Numbered from the stretch's first letter, positions 44,237 to 52,894 are shown. The stretch is DNA of 64,000 bases from Fibrobacter succinogenes (GCA_902794535.1 CADBHQ010000015.1:103797-167796), one strand, 5' to 3'. Made by a program: numbers and translations. The notes: generated by a model from the letters alone, not told the origin.

Positions 44237-46089
44237 ATGATTTCTGTAAATGAACATATACAGCGGCGACTGACGGAATTGCCGGATCGGCCGGGCGTTT
44301 ACATCATGAAGAACGCCCAAGGGAAAATCATTTACATTGGAAAAGCTAAAGTCCTAAAGAACCGCGTGCGCAGCTACTTCGACGGCTCCGAGCACAACGG
44401 CCACCGCGCGGCAACGCTCATGCTCCCCTACATTCGGGACATCGAATGGATTATTACCGAGAGCGAGCAAGAGGCGCTGATTCTAGAAGCGAACCTGATT
44501 CGCAAGCACACGCCTAAGTACAACGTGCTCCTGAAAGACGACAAGCACTTTCCGTACCTAGCATTTTCGGTCAAGGAACCGTTCCCACGGCTTTCGCTTT
44601 CTCGCTCTGTCAAGAAGGACGGCCGCCAGTATTATGGCCCGTACATGGGTTCGCGCTACATCGACAAGCTGATTGACATTTCGGCAAGGTTGTTCAAGAT
44701 TCGCGAATGCACCATGGAATTGCCGGCCAAGCACCCCGTGCGCCCTTGCCTCAACTACCACATCGGGCGCTGCAGTGCACCGTGTGCGGGGTTCATTACG
44801 CAAGAGGAATACGCCAAGGATGTCGCAAACGCAAGACTCATGCTCGAAGGCAAACGCGACGACCTGATTGACCTTTGGCAGCGCGAAATGGAAGAAGCGA
44901 GCGAACGGCTCGACTTTGAAACCGCCATGAAAAAGCGCGACGCTATTCAGGCGCTGCAGGCATCTGGCACACACCAGAAGACAGACACCAGCGACCCGAA
45001 CTTGTCTCTCGATGTGGTAACGCTCCGCCGTAACGGCGATATGGCCGCGGCCGTGATTCTCGAATACCGCAAAGGCGTGCTCATGGGGCGCAGGCATTAC
45101 CGGCTCGAATGCAAGCTCGAAGACGACGAAACCGAAATATTTAGGCAGATGGTGCTCCCATGGTACATGGAGGCGCCCCTGATCCCTGCCGAAATCGCAA
45201 CCGACATTGTGCTGCCGGATGACCGCAAGGAACTCGAAGCGGCGCTCAGCAAACAGGCAGGGAGAAAGGTCACTTTCAGCACGCCCCAGCGCGGCGAAAA
45301 GCTCGGATTTTTAAAACTTGCAGGCGCCAATGCCGACATGATTCTGGTAGAAATGCGCGCCGAAGTGCAGAAGTACAGCGAAATCGACCAGAGCGTATTC
45401 GAACTGCAGAAAGTCCTTGGGCTTAAAAAGACGCCGTTCCGCATCGAGTGCGTGGATATTTCTCACCTTTCGGGCACGAACACGGTGGCAAGCCTTGTGG
45501 CCTTCAAGAACGGGCGCCCCGATAAAGCCAACTACCGCAAGTTTATCATCAAGACGGTCGAAGGCGTCGATGACTTCGCCAGTATGCGCGAAGTAATGAC
45601 CCGCCGTATTCGCAGGCTCGAAAACGAAGGCGTACCCATGCCCGACTTGTGGGTATGCGACGGCGGTAAATAGACGCCACGATGCAGATTCTGAAAGAGC
45701 TCGGCCACGATCAGGATTTACCGCTCATCGGCCTCGCCAAGCGCCTTGAAGAAATCGTGTTCCCCGACGACCGCAAGAGCATCGTGCTGCACCGCACCAG
45801 CCCTGCGCTAAAGCTTTTGCAGAACGCCCGCGACGAGGCGCACCGATTCGCCATTACCTACCAGCGCAGCAAGCGCAAAAAAGACTTAGAAGTCGAATGG
45901 CTCAAGATGCCCGGCGTGGGTCACGAAACCCGCGTCAAGATTTTGAGCAAGTACAGAAGCGCCGAAGCGTTCATGGCAGCCCCCATCGAAGACATCGAAA
46001 TCCTGCTTGGTAAGGTTCGCGGAAACAACTTGCGCGACCAAGTCGCAAAATACGTTACCGAATTTATCACTCCCGACACAGAAGGCTGA
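44237..46089 (+). pseudogene. uvrC: Excinuclease subunit UvrC, frameshifted
   Basis: UvrC makes the two incisions in nucleotide excision repair. The first frame (44237-45673, 478 residues) has the GIY-YIG nuclease (PGVYIMKNAQGKIIYIGKAK), the UVR helix pair (ASERLDFETAMKKRDA) and most of the second nuclease domain (CVDISHLSGTNTVASLV), but stops at DGGK followed by TAG. The other frame resumes as IDATMQILKELG and runs through the helix-hairpin-helix end to 46089. The family motif is DGGKGQ; restoring GGN-CAN-A, seven bases, at about 45670 joins both frames exactly. So a 7-base deletion (or sequence error) breaks the gene at its second active site. Both halves otherwise look intact. Confidence 0.88.
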
Positions 46090-46220
46090 ATATTCCAAAA
46101 TGGAGTAGGGCTCGTTTGTATAAAAACGACCTTTATGAACTAATTTCGCCAAGCAAGGATAAGAATTATTTACTTATCGTTTATTTTAAAAGGACAAAAA
46201 AATAATTTTCGTTTTTTCGC

Positions 46221-46249
46221 TTGCTTTTGCCCCTCAAGTTGTCTATATT
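46221..46249 (+). promoter_or_regulatory. Sigma-70-type promoter of the RNA candidate
   Basis: TTGCTT (46221-46226) and TATATT (46244-46249) are separated by exactly 17 bases, giving a near-consensus promoter with a start expected at about 46255-46257, right at the beginning of the closing stem of the RNA. Confidence 0.75.
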
Positions 46250-46251
46250 AC

Positions 46252-46419
46252 GGGTAAGGCATCCCACGGATTAACGCCCGATCTAACAGTATTTTTAAAG
46301 CTCGTCGCTCTTGGTGTTCAGTTTAGGCGCGCTCCGACGCGAAAAACAAAGCCCCGAGGCACTGCTATCATTTTTAAGTGAGTAGCTTCGAGTGTTCCAC
46401 CGTGAGGGATGCCTTTTTT
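46252..46419 (+). ncRNA. Structured RNA candidate, possibly 6S RNA
   Basis: The 402-base gap after uvrC has no credible gene. It contains an RNA-like unit of about 165 bases: the 5' end AGGCATCCC then ACGG pairs with CCGT and GGGATGCCT at the 3' end, and the right arm runs straight into six Ts, so the closing stem doubles as a terminator. Inside are an asymmetric loop, a likely long stem (AAGC/GCTT, CTC/GAG, GG/CC) and a hairpin with CGCG arms near 46330. Length, closed ends and a central loop fit 6S RNA, but I cannot confirm the family; SRP RNA and tmRNA do not fit. A strong promoter lies just upstream. Confidence 0.6.
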
Positions 46420-46443
46420 GTACCCTGACAAAATTTCCAAAAT

Positions 46444-46472
46444 AAAAAAACACCCTAAAAGGGTGCTTTTTA
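46444..46472. terminator. Bidirectional terminator
   Basis: CACCC and GGGTG pair around TAAAA, flanked by A7 and T5 runs. It ends the leftward YhhN gene 20 bases past its stop and could also back up the RNA terminator upstream. Confidence 0.85.
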
Positions 46473-46491
46473 ATATAGGCTGATTTGCAAT

Positions 46492-47256
46492 TTAAGCTTT
46501 CGGCTTGACGCAAGCGCGAATCAGCATGAGCTGTGCCGGCACATACAACCACCAAATGAGGTTGTTTGCGATTTCAGCAACCGACTGCAGAACGCTGTGG
46601 TCGTCACCCGTGACCATCGAAAGACCGACGCACACATCACCGAAGAAGAAGGCGACCATGCCCCAGCAGATAAGCTTTGCATTTGCCGCCGGGAAATAAC
46701 CCTTGCGCGGGGCAAGAATACCGACAACCACCGAGGTAATGACAAACACGCCATAAACCACGACAACAGCCACAGTGAGGCCCAAAGTACCGGAAGCAAT
46801 CAGAGCAATGCCAGCGAGAACGGCCACAGCCAAGAGCGCATAGATTTTAGGAATGCTCTTGTCGTCTTCGGATTTGCGGGAATGCCTGTAAATCAAGATT
46901 CCCTGGAACACCATGAAGAAACTGATGCCGAGAATGGTGCTAAGGGTTCCCACATCGGCGACGGTCGCCTTGAGCAGGCTGAAGCTATAGTCTGCAAGCA
47001 GCGAAAACACGAATGCAGCGCGAAGCAGTTTGCCATCTCGGCCAGAGAATGCGCTCGATGCCGTGAGAAAGGCAAGCACCGTAAGCATGGTCGACATGAC
47101 CGACTTGGTGTAAAGCTGCAGGGTGCCCGCATCAGAGAGGCACTGGCTTACCGCACCGCAGGAATAGAAGTCGAACCAATCCTTACCTGCCGTAATCAGC
47201 AGGAAAAGGGCGAGAATAGAAAAAACGATTTTTTGAGCTGTTGTTTGTAAAAGCAT
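46492..47256 (-). CDS. YhhN/TMEM86-family membrane protein
   Basis: A 254-residue inner-membrane protein with about eight hydrophobic helices. The family pattern is visible: YTKSVMSTMLTVLAFL, RAAFVFSLLADYSFSLL (acidic residue in a helix) and an ending IWWLYVPAQLMLIRA. Eukaryotic members hydrolyse lysoplasmalogens; bacterial roles are mostly unknown. The ATG at 47256 starts just before the first helix; a GTG at 47331 would add 25 polar residues and lies in a 21-bp tandem repeat, so it is less likely. No ribosome site is clear for either start. Confidence 0.8.
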   Translation of the reverse strand: MLLQTTAQKIVFSILALFLLITAGKDWFDFYSCGAVSQCLSDAGTLQLYTKSVMSTMLTVLAFLTASSAFSGRDGKLLRAAFVFSLLADYSFSLLKATVADVGTLSTILGISFFMVFQGILIYRHSRKSEDDKSIPKIYALLAVAVLAGIALIASGTLGLTVAVVVVYGVFVITSVVVGILAPRKGYFPAANAKLICWGMVAFFFGDVCVGLSMVTGDDHSVLQSVAEIANNLIWWLYVPAQLMLIRACVKPKA

Positions 47257-47313
47257 GAATAAAGGATAGCAAAATTTATGCTTTTTATAAGAAAGCTCTT
47301 CGTTTTTTGCAAA

Positions 47314-47355
47314 ATAATGACGTAATACCACTTGATAATGGCGTAATACTACTTG
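47314..47355. repeat. 21-bp tandem repeat
   Basis: Two adjacent 21-base units differ at two positions (ATAATGACGTAATACCACTT plus G, then ATAATGGCGTAATACTACTT plus G). The second unit covers the last bases of the GH30 gene, including its stop. Confidence 0.8.
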
Positions 47356-49253
47356 ATTCGAACCTGTTGCAGGCGAATTCCCTGACGGACAAGGTAAGTT
47401 CCCGGAGCAAGTTTGAGCGACTTGCCCAAAAATCGCCCCTGCATGTCAAAGACCTGAATCGGTTCGTTCGGGCTGATTTCGAAGCCCGCCAGATTACGGT
47501 TCCTGATTGCCGTCGTCGAATCTTCCTGAGTCGTATCCGGTTCTACGAACGGATTTTCCGGGTCATCGACCACCACCTTGATGGTTACGGAGGCTTCGCA
47601 GCCCGAAGCATTCGTGTGGACCGCCTTGTAGTAGCCGCTCGATTTTCCGTCAAGATTCTTGAAGCGGATTTCGCGATCAGTCGAAGCGAATCCGTTCGGG
47701 CCACTCCAAACCCAGCGGCCACCTTCCCACGGATGCGGGCCAATCACCAGCGAGTCGCCCTTATTCACTTGAACATCGGTCGTCTCGTTCCAGCCGCCGT
47801 CATGCACCTTCACGTACGGGATAATTGTATCCGGCTTACAGACGCCACCTTCGGCGCCGTCAATGACCATCGTCGTAATCGTCTGAGCAGGCGCCGTCAT
47901 CGAAAGCGTCTTACCCGACACCGCGATATCGGACTGCGCCTTCAAACTGCCCGGCAATTCAAACCGCACCACCTTCGCACTTGCGCCGATTTTATCAAAC
48001 CCGCGCAAGTCGAATTCATACTTCACGTCGCTCGTGCCGCTGTTGCGAACCACGAGCACCAAGGCGCCATCTTCGCGCAGCGCCGCGAGCGTGTTGCCGT
48101 TGTCGCTATCAATAATGCGGGAGCCCGGACGAATGTAACGGCTGAATGCGGCGTGCATGTAGTAACGCGCGTTCGGGCTGAAAGTCTGCTTGCTGTGGTT
48201 CAGCGCGAGGCTACGCCAGTTCTCGGCCGGGTCGCCAATCTGCCAATCCACCCAGGCGCTCGCCTTCATGTCGCGCAAGTCCGAAAGAATCAGGCTAGCC
48301 ATCCAGAGCGCAATGTTTTCGTCGCCACTCTTGTGGAGCGGCCCCGTTTCGGATTGCCACACACGTTTGTTCTTGGCGAACGCCGCATTAAACAGCTTCG
48401 CGCGATTCTCGCCGCCAGAATAGCTGTGCGTATTCACCTGAAACATGTAAGAGAGCGCCTCGCTGCTGTAACCGTTGAACTGGTTCAGCGCATCGCCAAT
48501 ATTCGTTTCGTCGGCAGCACTCACCGAGGTTTCGGGGAACAGGCCCTTCGCAACGAGCGCCTTGCCGAGTTCCACAATCATCTTCGACTGATTACTCTTG
48601 AAGCCGCAACCTTCCTGGTCACCGTTCGCCTTCCACCAGCCGGCGCTCGGCTCGTTAAATGGTTCCACCGTGCGGAACGTGATTCCCCATTCCTTTTTAA
48701 AGTGGAGCGCCACTTCGGAAAGGTAGTCGGCAAAATCGTCGAAATAGTCTTCTTTCAAGTTGTCGGCTCCATTGTTGCCGCCCGAAACGCAACCGCTCTT
48801 GGTCATCCACCACGGCGGCGAATTGCTGAACGCCTCGAAAATCGGGTCCTTCACGCGCTTCGCAAGTTCAAACGCAATGTTACGCTGGTACGGGTCCGCC
48901 GTCCAGTCAAAATCGCCACTTTCGGTAGGCTTGTAACCGGGTACCGCCGCGGCGCCATCACCCTTCGTAAGGTGATTATGCCCCGGCTGGTCGCCGCCGC
49001 CAATATTGTAACGGAAAATCGTGTAGCCAAGACCCGTATCAGGATCCGCGATCGCACCAATCAACTTGCTACGATTCGCCTCGCTCCAGGCGCCCGCCTT
49101 TACGGCCCACCAGCAGAGGCTCGTGCCCCAGCCCTCGAAAACCTGGTACTTTTTGCCGGGGTCCACAACGACCTTAGTTTGTGCCATGGCGCCATTTGCA
49201 AGGAATGCAACTGCAGCGCCAGAAATAGTAAATAACCAAACCAATCCTTTCAT
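47349..49253 (-). CDS. Secreted GH30 glycosidase, galactanase-like
   Basis: A 634-residue secreted hydrolase with a signal peptide (cut near AMAQ). The catalytic (beta/alpha)8 domain holds FEGWGTSLCWWA, a pattern of family 30 subfamily 5 endo-beta-1,6-galactanases, SNSPPWWMT, acid/base Glu201 in VEPFNEP and nucleophile Glu302 in WQSETGP. A side beta-domain follows to about 470, then an Ig-like module with VWSGPNGF and a Pro/Thr linker. The last ~50 residues (PIQVFDMQGRFLGKS, LAPGTYLVRQG) are a sorting-type domain. Likely attacks side chains of pectin or arabinogalactan; subfamily is judged from motif only. Confidence 0.87.
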   Translation of the reverse strand: MKGLVWLFTISGAAVAFLANGAMAQTKVVVDPGKKYQVFEGWGTSLCWWAVKAGAWSEANRSKLIGAIADPDTGLGYTIFRYNIGGGDQPGHNHLTKGDGAAAVPGYKPTESGDFDWTADPYQRNIAFELAKRVKDPIFEAFSNSPPWWMTKSGCVSGGNNGADNLKEDYFDDFADYLSEVALHFKKEWGITFRTVEPFNEPSAGWWKANGDQEGCGFKSNQSKMIVELGKALVAKGLFPETSVSAADETNIGDALNQFNGYSSEALSYMFQVNTHSYSGGENRAKLFNAAFAKNKRVWQSETGPLHKSGDENIALWMASLILSDLRDMKASAWVDWQIGDPAENWRSLALNHSKQTFSPNARYYMHAAFSRYIRPGSRIIDSDNGNTLAALREDGALVLVVRNSGTSDVKYEFDLRGFDKIGASAKVVRFELPGSLKAQSDIAVSGKTLSMTAPAQTITTMVIDGAEGGVCKPDTIIPYVKVHDGGWNETTDVQVNKGDSLVIGPHPWEGGRWVWSGPNGFASTDREIRFKNLDGKSSGYYKAVHTNASGCEASVTIKVVVDDPENPFVEPDTTQEDSTTAIRNRNLAGFEISPNEPIQVFDMQGRFLGKSLKLAPGTYLVRQGIRLQQVRIK

Positions 49254-49417
49254 GATTCTAAATATATCCTAAAACAAGGCGAATGTCAAATGTGGACTTT
49301 TTCGGATTGTTTTTTCTTTTTTTCAAACGTCACAGGAAAATGCATGTTACTTGCAATACCTAGGCGATTTATATATATTAAAAGAATCCTAACCATCACC
49401 TTTTAACGGAGTTAAAA

Positions 49418-50131
49418 ATGCTCTACAAACACTGGAAAAAATTAGCTCTCGCTGTGACCAGTTTTTTCTGGGCTAGCTGCGACAACACCTCGTCTGCCAA
49501 CGATGAAAACTCGCCAGAATCCAGTTCGTCGATCGAAACTCCGAAATCCAGTTCTGCTAAGGCCGCCCCTGAATCAAGCGCAACAGCAGGCAATGCATCC
49601 AGTTCTTCTGCCGCGCAGCCTAACTCCAGTGCCACGGCGGCCAATCCGGAATCCAGTTCCGAAACCGAGGCAATCTCCAGTTCTTCTGAAGCCATTGACC
49701 CGAATGTCGCAGAAAGCTCTAGCAGTCTAGAACAGCAGATTGTCCCCTTGTATGGCGTTACAGATACAATCATCCCGGTCATCACTCCCAAATATGGAGT
49801 TGTCGTAAGAAGCTCCAGCAGCGAAGTAATTGCGCCTAAGTATGGCGTCATGAATTCCATTTGCCAAAAATACGGATCGGACCTCTATTGTGAAGACGGC
49901 GTCACCTGCAAAGAAGAAACAAAGGATTCGACACAGGTTCCTGAATGTACCGGCGACCAGCTTTGCGCCAAGTACGGAGTCGTAGTCGTCAAGGAAACCG
50001 TTTACAAGTGCGACGACGGAACGGTTTATAATGAAGCCGAATTCAAGGCCAAATACGACATCTTGGACGGCGCCGTAGACTTGTACGGTTGCCCGAGCGA
50101 TATCTGCGGCGCACCGGAAGAAAATAATTAA
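49418..50131 (+). CDS. Lipoprotein with repeated [KL]YG motifs, rSAM partner
   Basis: A 237-residue lipoprotein (Cys21, FFWASC). Residues 22-108 are Ser/Ala/Glu-rich linker. Then seven spaced motifs appear: LYGV 111-114, KYGV 125-128, KYGV 141-144, KYGS 151-154, KYGV 185-188, KYDI 212-215 and LYGC 222-225, between short Cys-containing strands. GGAG precedes the ATG. Its TAA overlaps the ATG of the radical SAM gene (TAATG), so the two are made together. This fits the rSAM/lipoprotein pairs known from Bacteroidetes, whose lipoproteins carry YG(x)P-type motifs; the likely role is substrate for peptide modification (inference). Confidence 0.8.
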   Translation: MLYKHWKKLALAVTSFFWASCDNTSSANDENSPESSSSIETPKSSSAKAAPESSATAGNASSSSAAQPNSSATAANPESSSETEAISSSSEAIDPNVAESSSSLEQQIVPLYGVTDTIIPVITPKYGVVVRSSSSEVIAPKYGVMNSICQKYGSDLYCEDGVTCKEETKDSTQVPECTGDQLCAKYGVVVVKETVYKCDDGTVYNEAEFKAKYDILDGAVDLYGCPSDICGAPEENN

Positions 50132-51120
50132 TGCAGCTCGGTCTCAAGAAAAAGCTCGCGCTCGAAGGTCAGCATTGCGGCAGTGACTGCGTTGCCGACG
50201 CCATTCCCGACATGCCCCGCGAAGATTTTTTGCGGGTACTCGACAGCCTTGCCCCACATGTCGATCCCCAAAATTTTACCGTTGTCATTACCGGCGGCGA
50301 ACCGCTCATGCGCGGCGACCTCGAAGAATGCGCTCAAGAAATCAAGAAACGCGGCTACGCTTGGGGCATGGTGACAAACGGACTTGCGCTCACTCCCGAG
50401 CGCTTTACCAAACTCATGAACGCAGGCCTACGTTCGCTCACCATCAGTCTTGACGGTCTTGAAGCGAACCACAATCTTTTCCGCGGCAACGCCCACAGTT
50501 TTGAACGCGCCGTGCGAGCGATCCACATGGCCGCAAGCGTGAAGGAACTCACCTTCGACGTGATGACCTGCGTGAACAAGAAGAACCTAAGCGAACTTCC
50601 GCAGATTCACAATATGCTCGTGAACCTGGGCGTCAAGCGCTGGCGAGTTTCGAACGTATTCCCCAAAGGCCGCGCCAAAGACAATCCGCTATTCATGCTC
50701 ACGAACGACGAATTCCGTCAAACTTTTGAATTCATTCGCGAGGCAAAAAAGCAGGGCCAGATAAACGTGAATTACGACTGCGAAGGTTTCCTCGGCAGCT
50801 ATGAGAAGGTCGTTCGCGACCATCCGTTCTTCTGCTGGGCCGGCGTGAACATTGCCTCGGTCCTTTGCGACGGTAGCATTTCGGCTTGTCCGAGCCTGCG
50901 CGGTGACTACATTCAAGGCAACATCTACAAAGACGACTTGTGGGATGTGTGGCAGAACCGTTACCAGGTGATGCGTGACCGCAGCTGGGCACGCATCGGT
51001 GAATGTAAGGATTGCAAATACTGGCGCTACTGCGAAGGTTCCAGTTTGCATTTACGCGACGAGCACACCAAGGAACTCGCTTACTGCCATGTTAAAAGGC
51101 TGGAGGCGGCGGGCGTGTAG
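50131..51120 (+). CDS. Radical SAM protein, cluster motif missing
   Basis: A 329-residue radical SAM/SPASM-type protein of the lipoprotein-associated class. Visible: TGGEP at 54-58 (SAM-binding), ISLDGLEANHN, MTCVNKKNL, and a C-terminal SPASM-like set of cysteines (VLCDGSISACPS, GECKDCKYWRYCEGS, AYCH). The N-terminus reads KKKLALEGQHCGSDC: relatives have a strand plus CxxxCxxC just before HCGSDC, so about 20-28 residues including two of three cluster cysteines are absent. Without them no [4Fe-4S] cluster could bind SAM. The frame is otherwise intact. Either an in-frame deletion has inactivated it, or the sequence is wrong here. Confidence 0.82.
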   Translation: MQLGLKKKLALEGQHCGSDCVADAIPDMPREDFLRVLDSLAPHVDPQNFTVVITGGEPLMRGDLEECAQEIKKRGYAWGMVTNGLALTPERFTKLMNAGLRSLTISLDGLEANHNLFRGNAHSFERAVRAIHMAASVKELTFDVMTCVNKKNLSELPQIHNMLVNLGVKRWRVSNVFPKGRAKDNPLFMLTNDEFRQTFEFIREAKKQGQINVNYDCEGFLGSYEKVVRDHPFFCWAGVNIASVLCDGSISACPSLRGDYIQGNIYKDDLWDVWQNRYQVMRDRSWARIGECKDCKYWRYCEGSSLHLRDEHTKELAYCHVKRLEAAGV

Positions 51121-51144
51121 TCTGCGCGTTTTTCCGCGCCCAAA

Positions 51145-51939
51145 TTATTTCAACCCTCGAAGGATTTTCTTCTGTTCGTCGGTGATGCGGTAGCTTTCGC
51201 AGGCTTTTTGGATGGATTTTGCGTGAATCCAGGGCGAAAGTTTACGGCCTTTGATGTAGGGGAATGTTGCGTCCCATTGCTTGGCGAGGGCGGTCGCCAT
51301 GTACCAAGCGATTACCATTTGCACGTAGTAGCGGTCAGTGGGGCGGGCGGCATTTACTGAAGTCTGCGCAGCGCCTGTTGAATCGTCGTCGAAAAGGTTT
51401 TCGTCGATAGCGGCAACGAGTTTCAAATGTTCTTTGCTGAAGCGTTCATCCAAGAAAAAGTTCATCAGCATATTCACACCGAATCGCACCGTGTAAGGTT
51501 TGCTTGACTTCAACCATTCGCAAATCTTGGCGTAAAAGCGTTTTTCGTCTTTAAGCAAAGCCTTCGGAGATTTGCCATCGCACACGGCCCAGTTGTCAAT
51601 GTAGGGCAAGAACTGTTCAATGCGTCGCAGGCATTCATCAAAATCCTTGATGCGTTCCACCGCAAAAAGGTGCACCTGATTTTCTTCGAAATACTTGTGC
51701 GGCAACTTGTCTAAAAAGTTCGCAACATCCTTCGGCATGATTTTTTCGGCCTTCGTGGAGTCCTTCGCAGCCCCCTTCACCGCTGAATCCACAAACTCCT
51801 TCGCAATCTTTCGCATCGTGGGCACACGCACGCCGATAATCGATTTCTTGTCGATGTTCGGCAACAGCGACGCATGAAAGTCGCGGTACTTTAAATCCTG
51901 TTCAGCCAACAGGCGCTTAACAAGTTCTGCATGATTCAT
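51145..51939 (-). CDS. DNA alkylation repair protein, AlkD-like
   Basis: A 264-residue all-helical HEAT-repeat protein resembling the AlkD family, DNA glycosylases that excise alkylated bases such as 3- and 7-methylpurines. Family hints: IGVRVPTMRKIAKEF near residue 35, NWAVCDGKSPKALLKD, YTVRFGVNMLMNFFLD and YYVQMVIAWYMATAL. The ATG at 51939 is chosen because GGGGG lies about 7 bases upstream and the earlier frame adds an unlikely N-terminus. It is 52 bases downstream of the BASS gene stop. With a broken uvrC nearby, it may be one of few repair routes left (inference). Confidence 0.85.
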   Translation of the reverse strand: MNHAELVKRLLAEQDLKYRDFHASLLPNIDKKSIIGVRVPTMRKIAKEFVDSAVKGAAKDSTKAEKIMPKDVANFLDKLPHKYFEENQVHLFAVERIKDFDECLRRIEQFLPYIDNWAVCDGKSPKALLKDEKRFYAKICEWLKSSKPYTVRFGVNMLMNFFLDERFSKEHLKLVAAIDENLFDDDSTGAAQTSVNAARPTDRYYVQMVIAWYMATALAKQWDATFPYIKGRKLSPWIHAKSIQKACESYRITDEQKKILRGLK

Positions 51940-51991
51940 TACGCCCCCACTTTTGGATTGTCGCGATGCGCTTGCGCAATGAGAAATATAA

Positions 51992-52894
51992 TTATTCTTT
52001 TTTCGGCTTAATCCTTGCACTCAAATAGCTGAGCACCAGGTTCTGCCACACCACATAGCAAGTGGGGGCAAGTGCCACCACAGGGCCCGCATACAAAGTA
52101 GCGATCCAAATGACGAGCGTGGTGTTCTTTTGGCCCATGCTCTGCGCACTTTCAATCGGGCGGCGGTTCCGTTCGACATACCAGCCGAGGGCGTAAAGGA
52201 GAATGCAAAGGATTAGCGAGATGCCCGCCATCATCGGGAACTTTCCGCTATTCCACAAATCAGAAAATCCCATTTCGCGAATGTCGTAGCTCGCCTTCGC
52301 AATAATCACGAACACCGAGAAGGTCCACACGAACATGGTGTACTTCTGGTATTTCGCGGCACGGTCGGCAAGTTCCGGGTAAAAGGCTCGCAGGCCCAAC
52401 GCAAATGCCAGCGGAATGCTGATAATCGGCTGAATGGTATTGAAAATCTTCATCGCGATTTCGCTCAAACCCGCATCGGTTCCGGTCAGGTAACCGAACA
52501 CAATCGGAATCGAAAAACACGCAATCAAGTTTCCGCTCAAGAAAATCTTCAAAGCAAGCGAGGCCGAACCGCCAAGCATTTTCGCCATAGCAGGGGCCGC
52601 ATTTGCAGGCGGGCAAAGCGCAATAATCGCACCACCCAAAAGCACTTCGCGCGGAAGGTCAAAGAGTTTTACAATGCCCGCAATGGCAGCCACCAGAATC
52701 AAGCTCACAATCAGGGCACGAATTTCAATTTTAAACGTGTAACCATGCGTTTGCGGCGGAATTTTAGTCACAAACGTCAAAAACATCATGGTACCGATCA
52801 AAAACGGCATTAACGGCGAAAGCACGTGTGCCTGCGGGAGCAAAATCCCGAGTAAAATCGCAATCGGCATCAAAATGGCACGCAAATTCTTCAT
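51992..52894 (-). CDS. Bile acid:Na+ symporter family transporter
   Basis: A 300-residue inner-membrane protein with about nine helices, of the BASS family (ASBT fold): LLPQAHVLSPLMPFLIG, LPREVLLGGAIIALCPPANAAPAMAKMLGG with the Pro-rich crossover motif, IPIVFGYLTG, and LYAGPVVALAPTCYVVWQNL near the end. Such proteins use sodium to import organic anions such as pantothenate, pyruvate or small acids; the substrate here is not known. The ATG at 52894 starts the first helix. Confidence 0.85.
   Translation of the reverse strand: MKNLRAILMPIAILLGILLPQAHVLSPLMPFLIGTMMFLTFVTKIPPQTHGYTFKIEIRALIVSLILVAAIAGIVKLFDLPREVLLGGAIIALCPPANAAPAMAKMLGGSASLALKIFLSGNLIACFSIPIVFGYLTGTDAGLSEIAMKIFNTIQPIISIPLAFALGLRAFYPELADRAAKYQKYTMFVWTFSVFVIIAKASYDIREMGFSDLWNSGKFPMMAGISLILCILLYALGWYVERNRRPIESAQSMGQKNTTLVIWIATLYAGPVVALAPTCYVVWQNLVLSYLSARIKPKKE

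Noticed and set aside
45886..46152. A small frame opposite the end of uvrC
   Set aside because: Shadow of the UvrC C-terminal domain, with no start signal.
46252..46419. SRP RNA or tmRNA at the RNA candidate
   Set aside because: No GGUCAGG/GGAAG-type apical loop for SRP RNA, and no tRNA-like end or tag frame for tmRNA.
46295..46555. A short minus-strand frame over the RNA candidate
   Set aside because: It crosses a strong terminator and the structured region, has no ribosome site and no homology pattern.
47307..49235. A 642-codon frame antisense to the GH30 gene
   Set aside because: A shadow of the GH30 gene; Arg/His-rich composition and no recognisable domain.
49418..50131. Reading the lipoprotein as a plain Ser-linker surface protein without a role in modification
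   Set aside because: The regular [KL]YG motifs and the stop/start overlap with the radical SAM gene argue for a functional pair.
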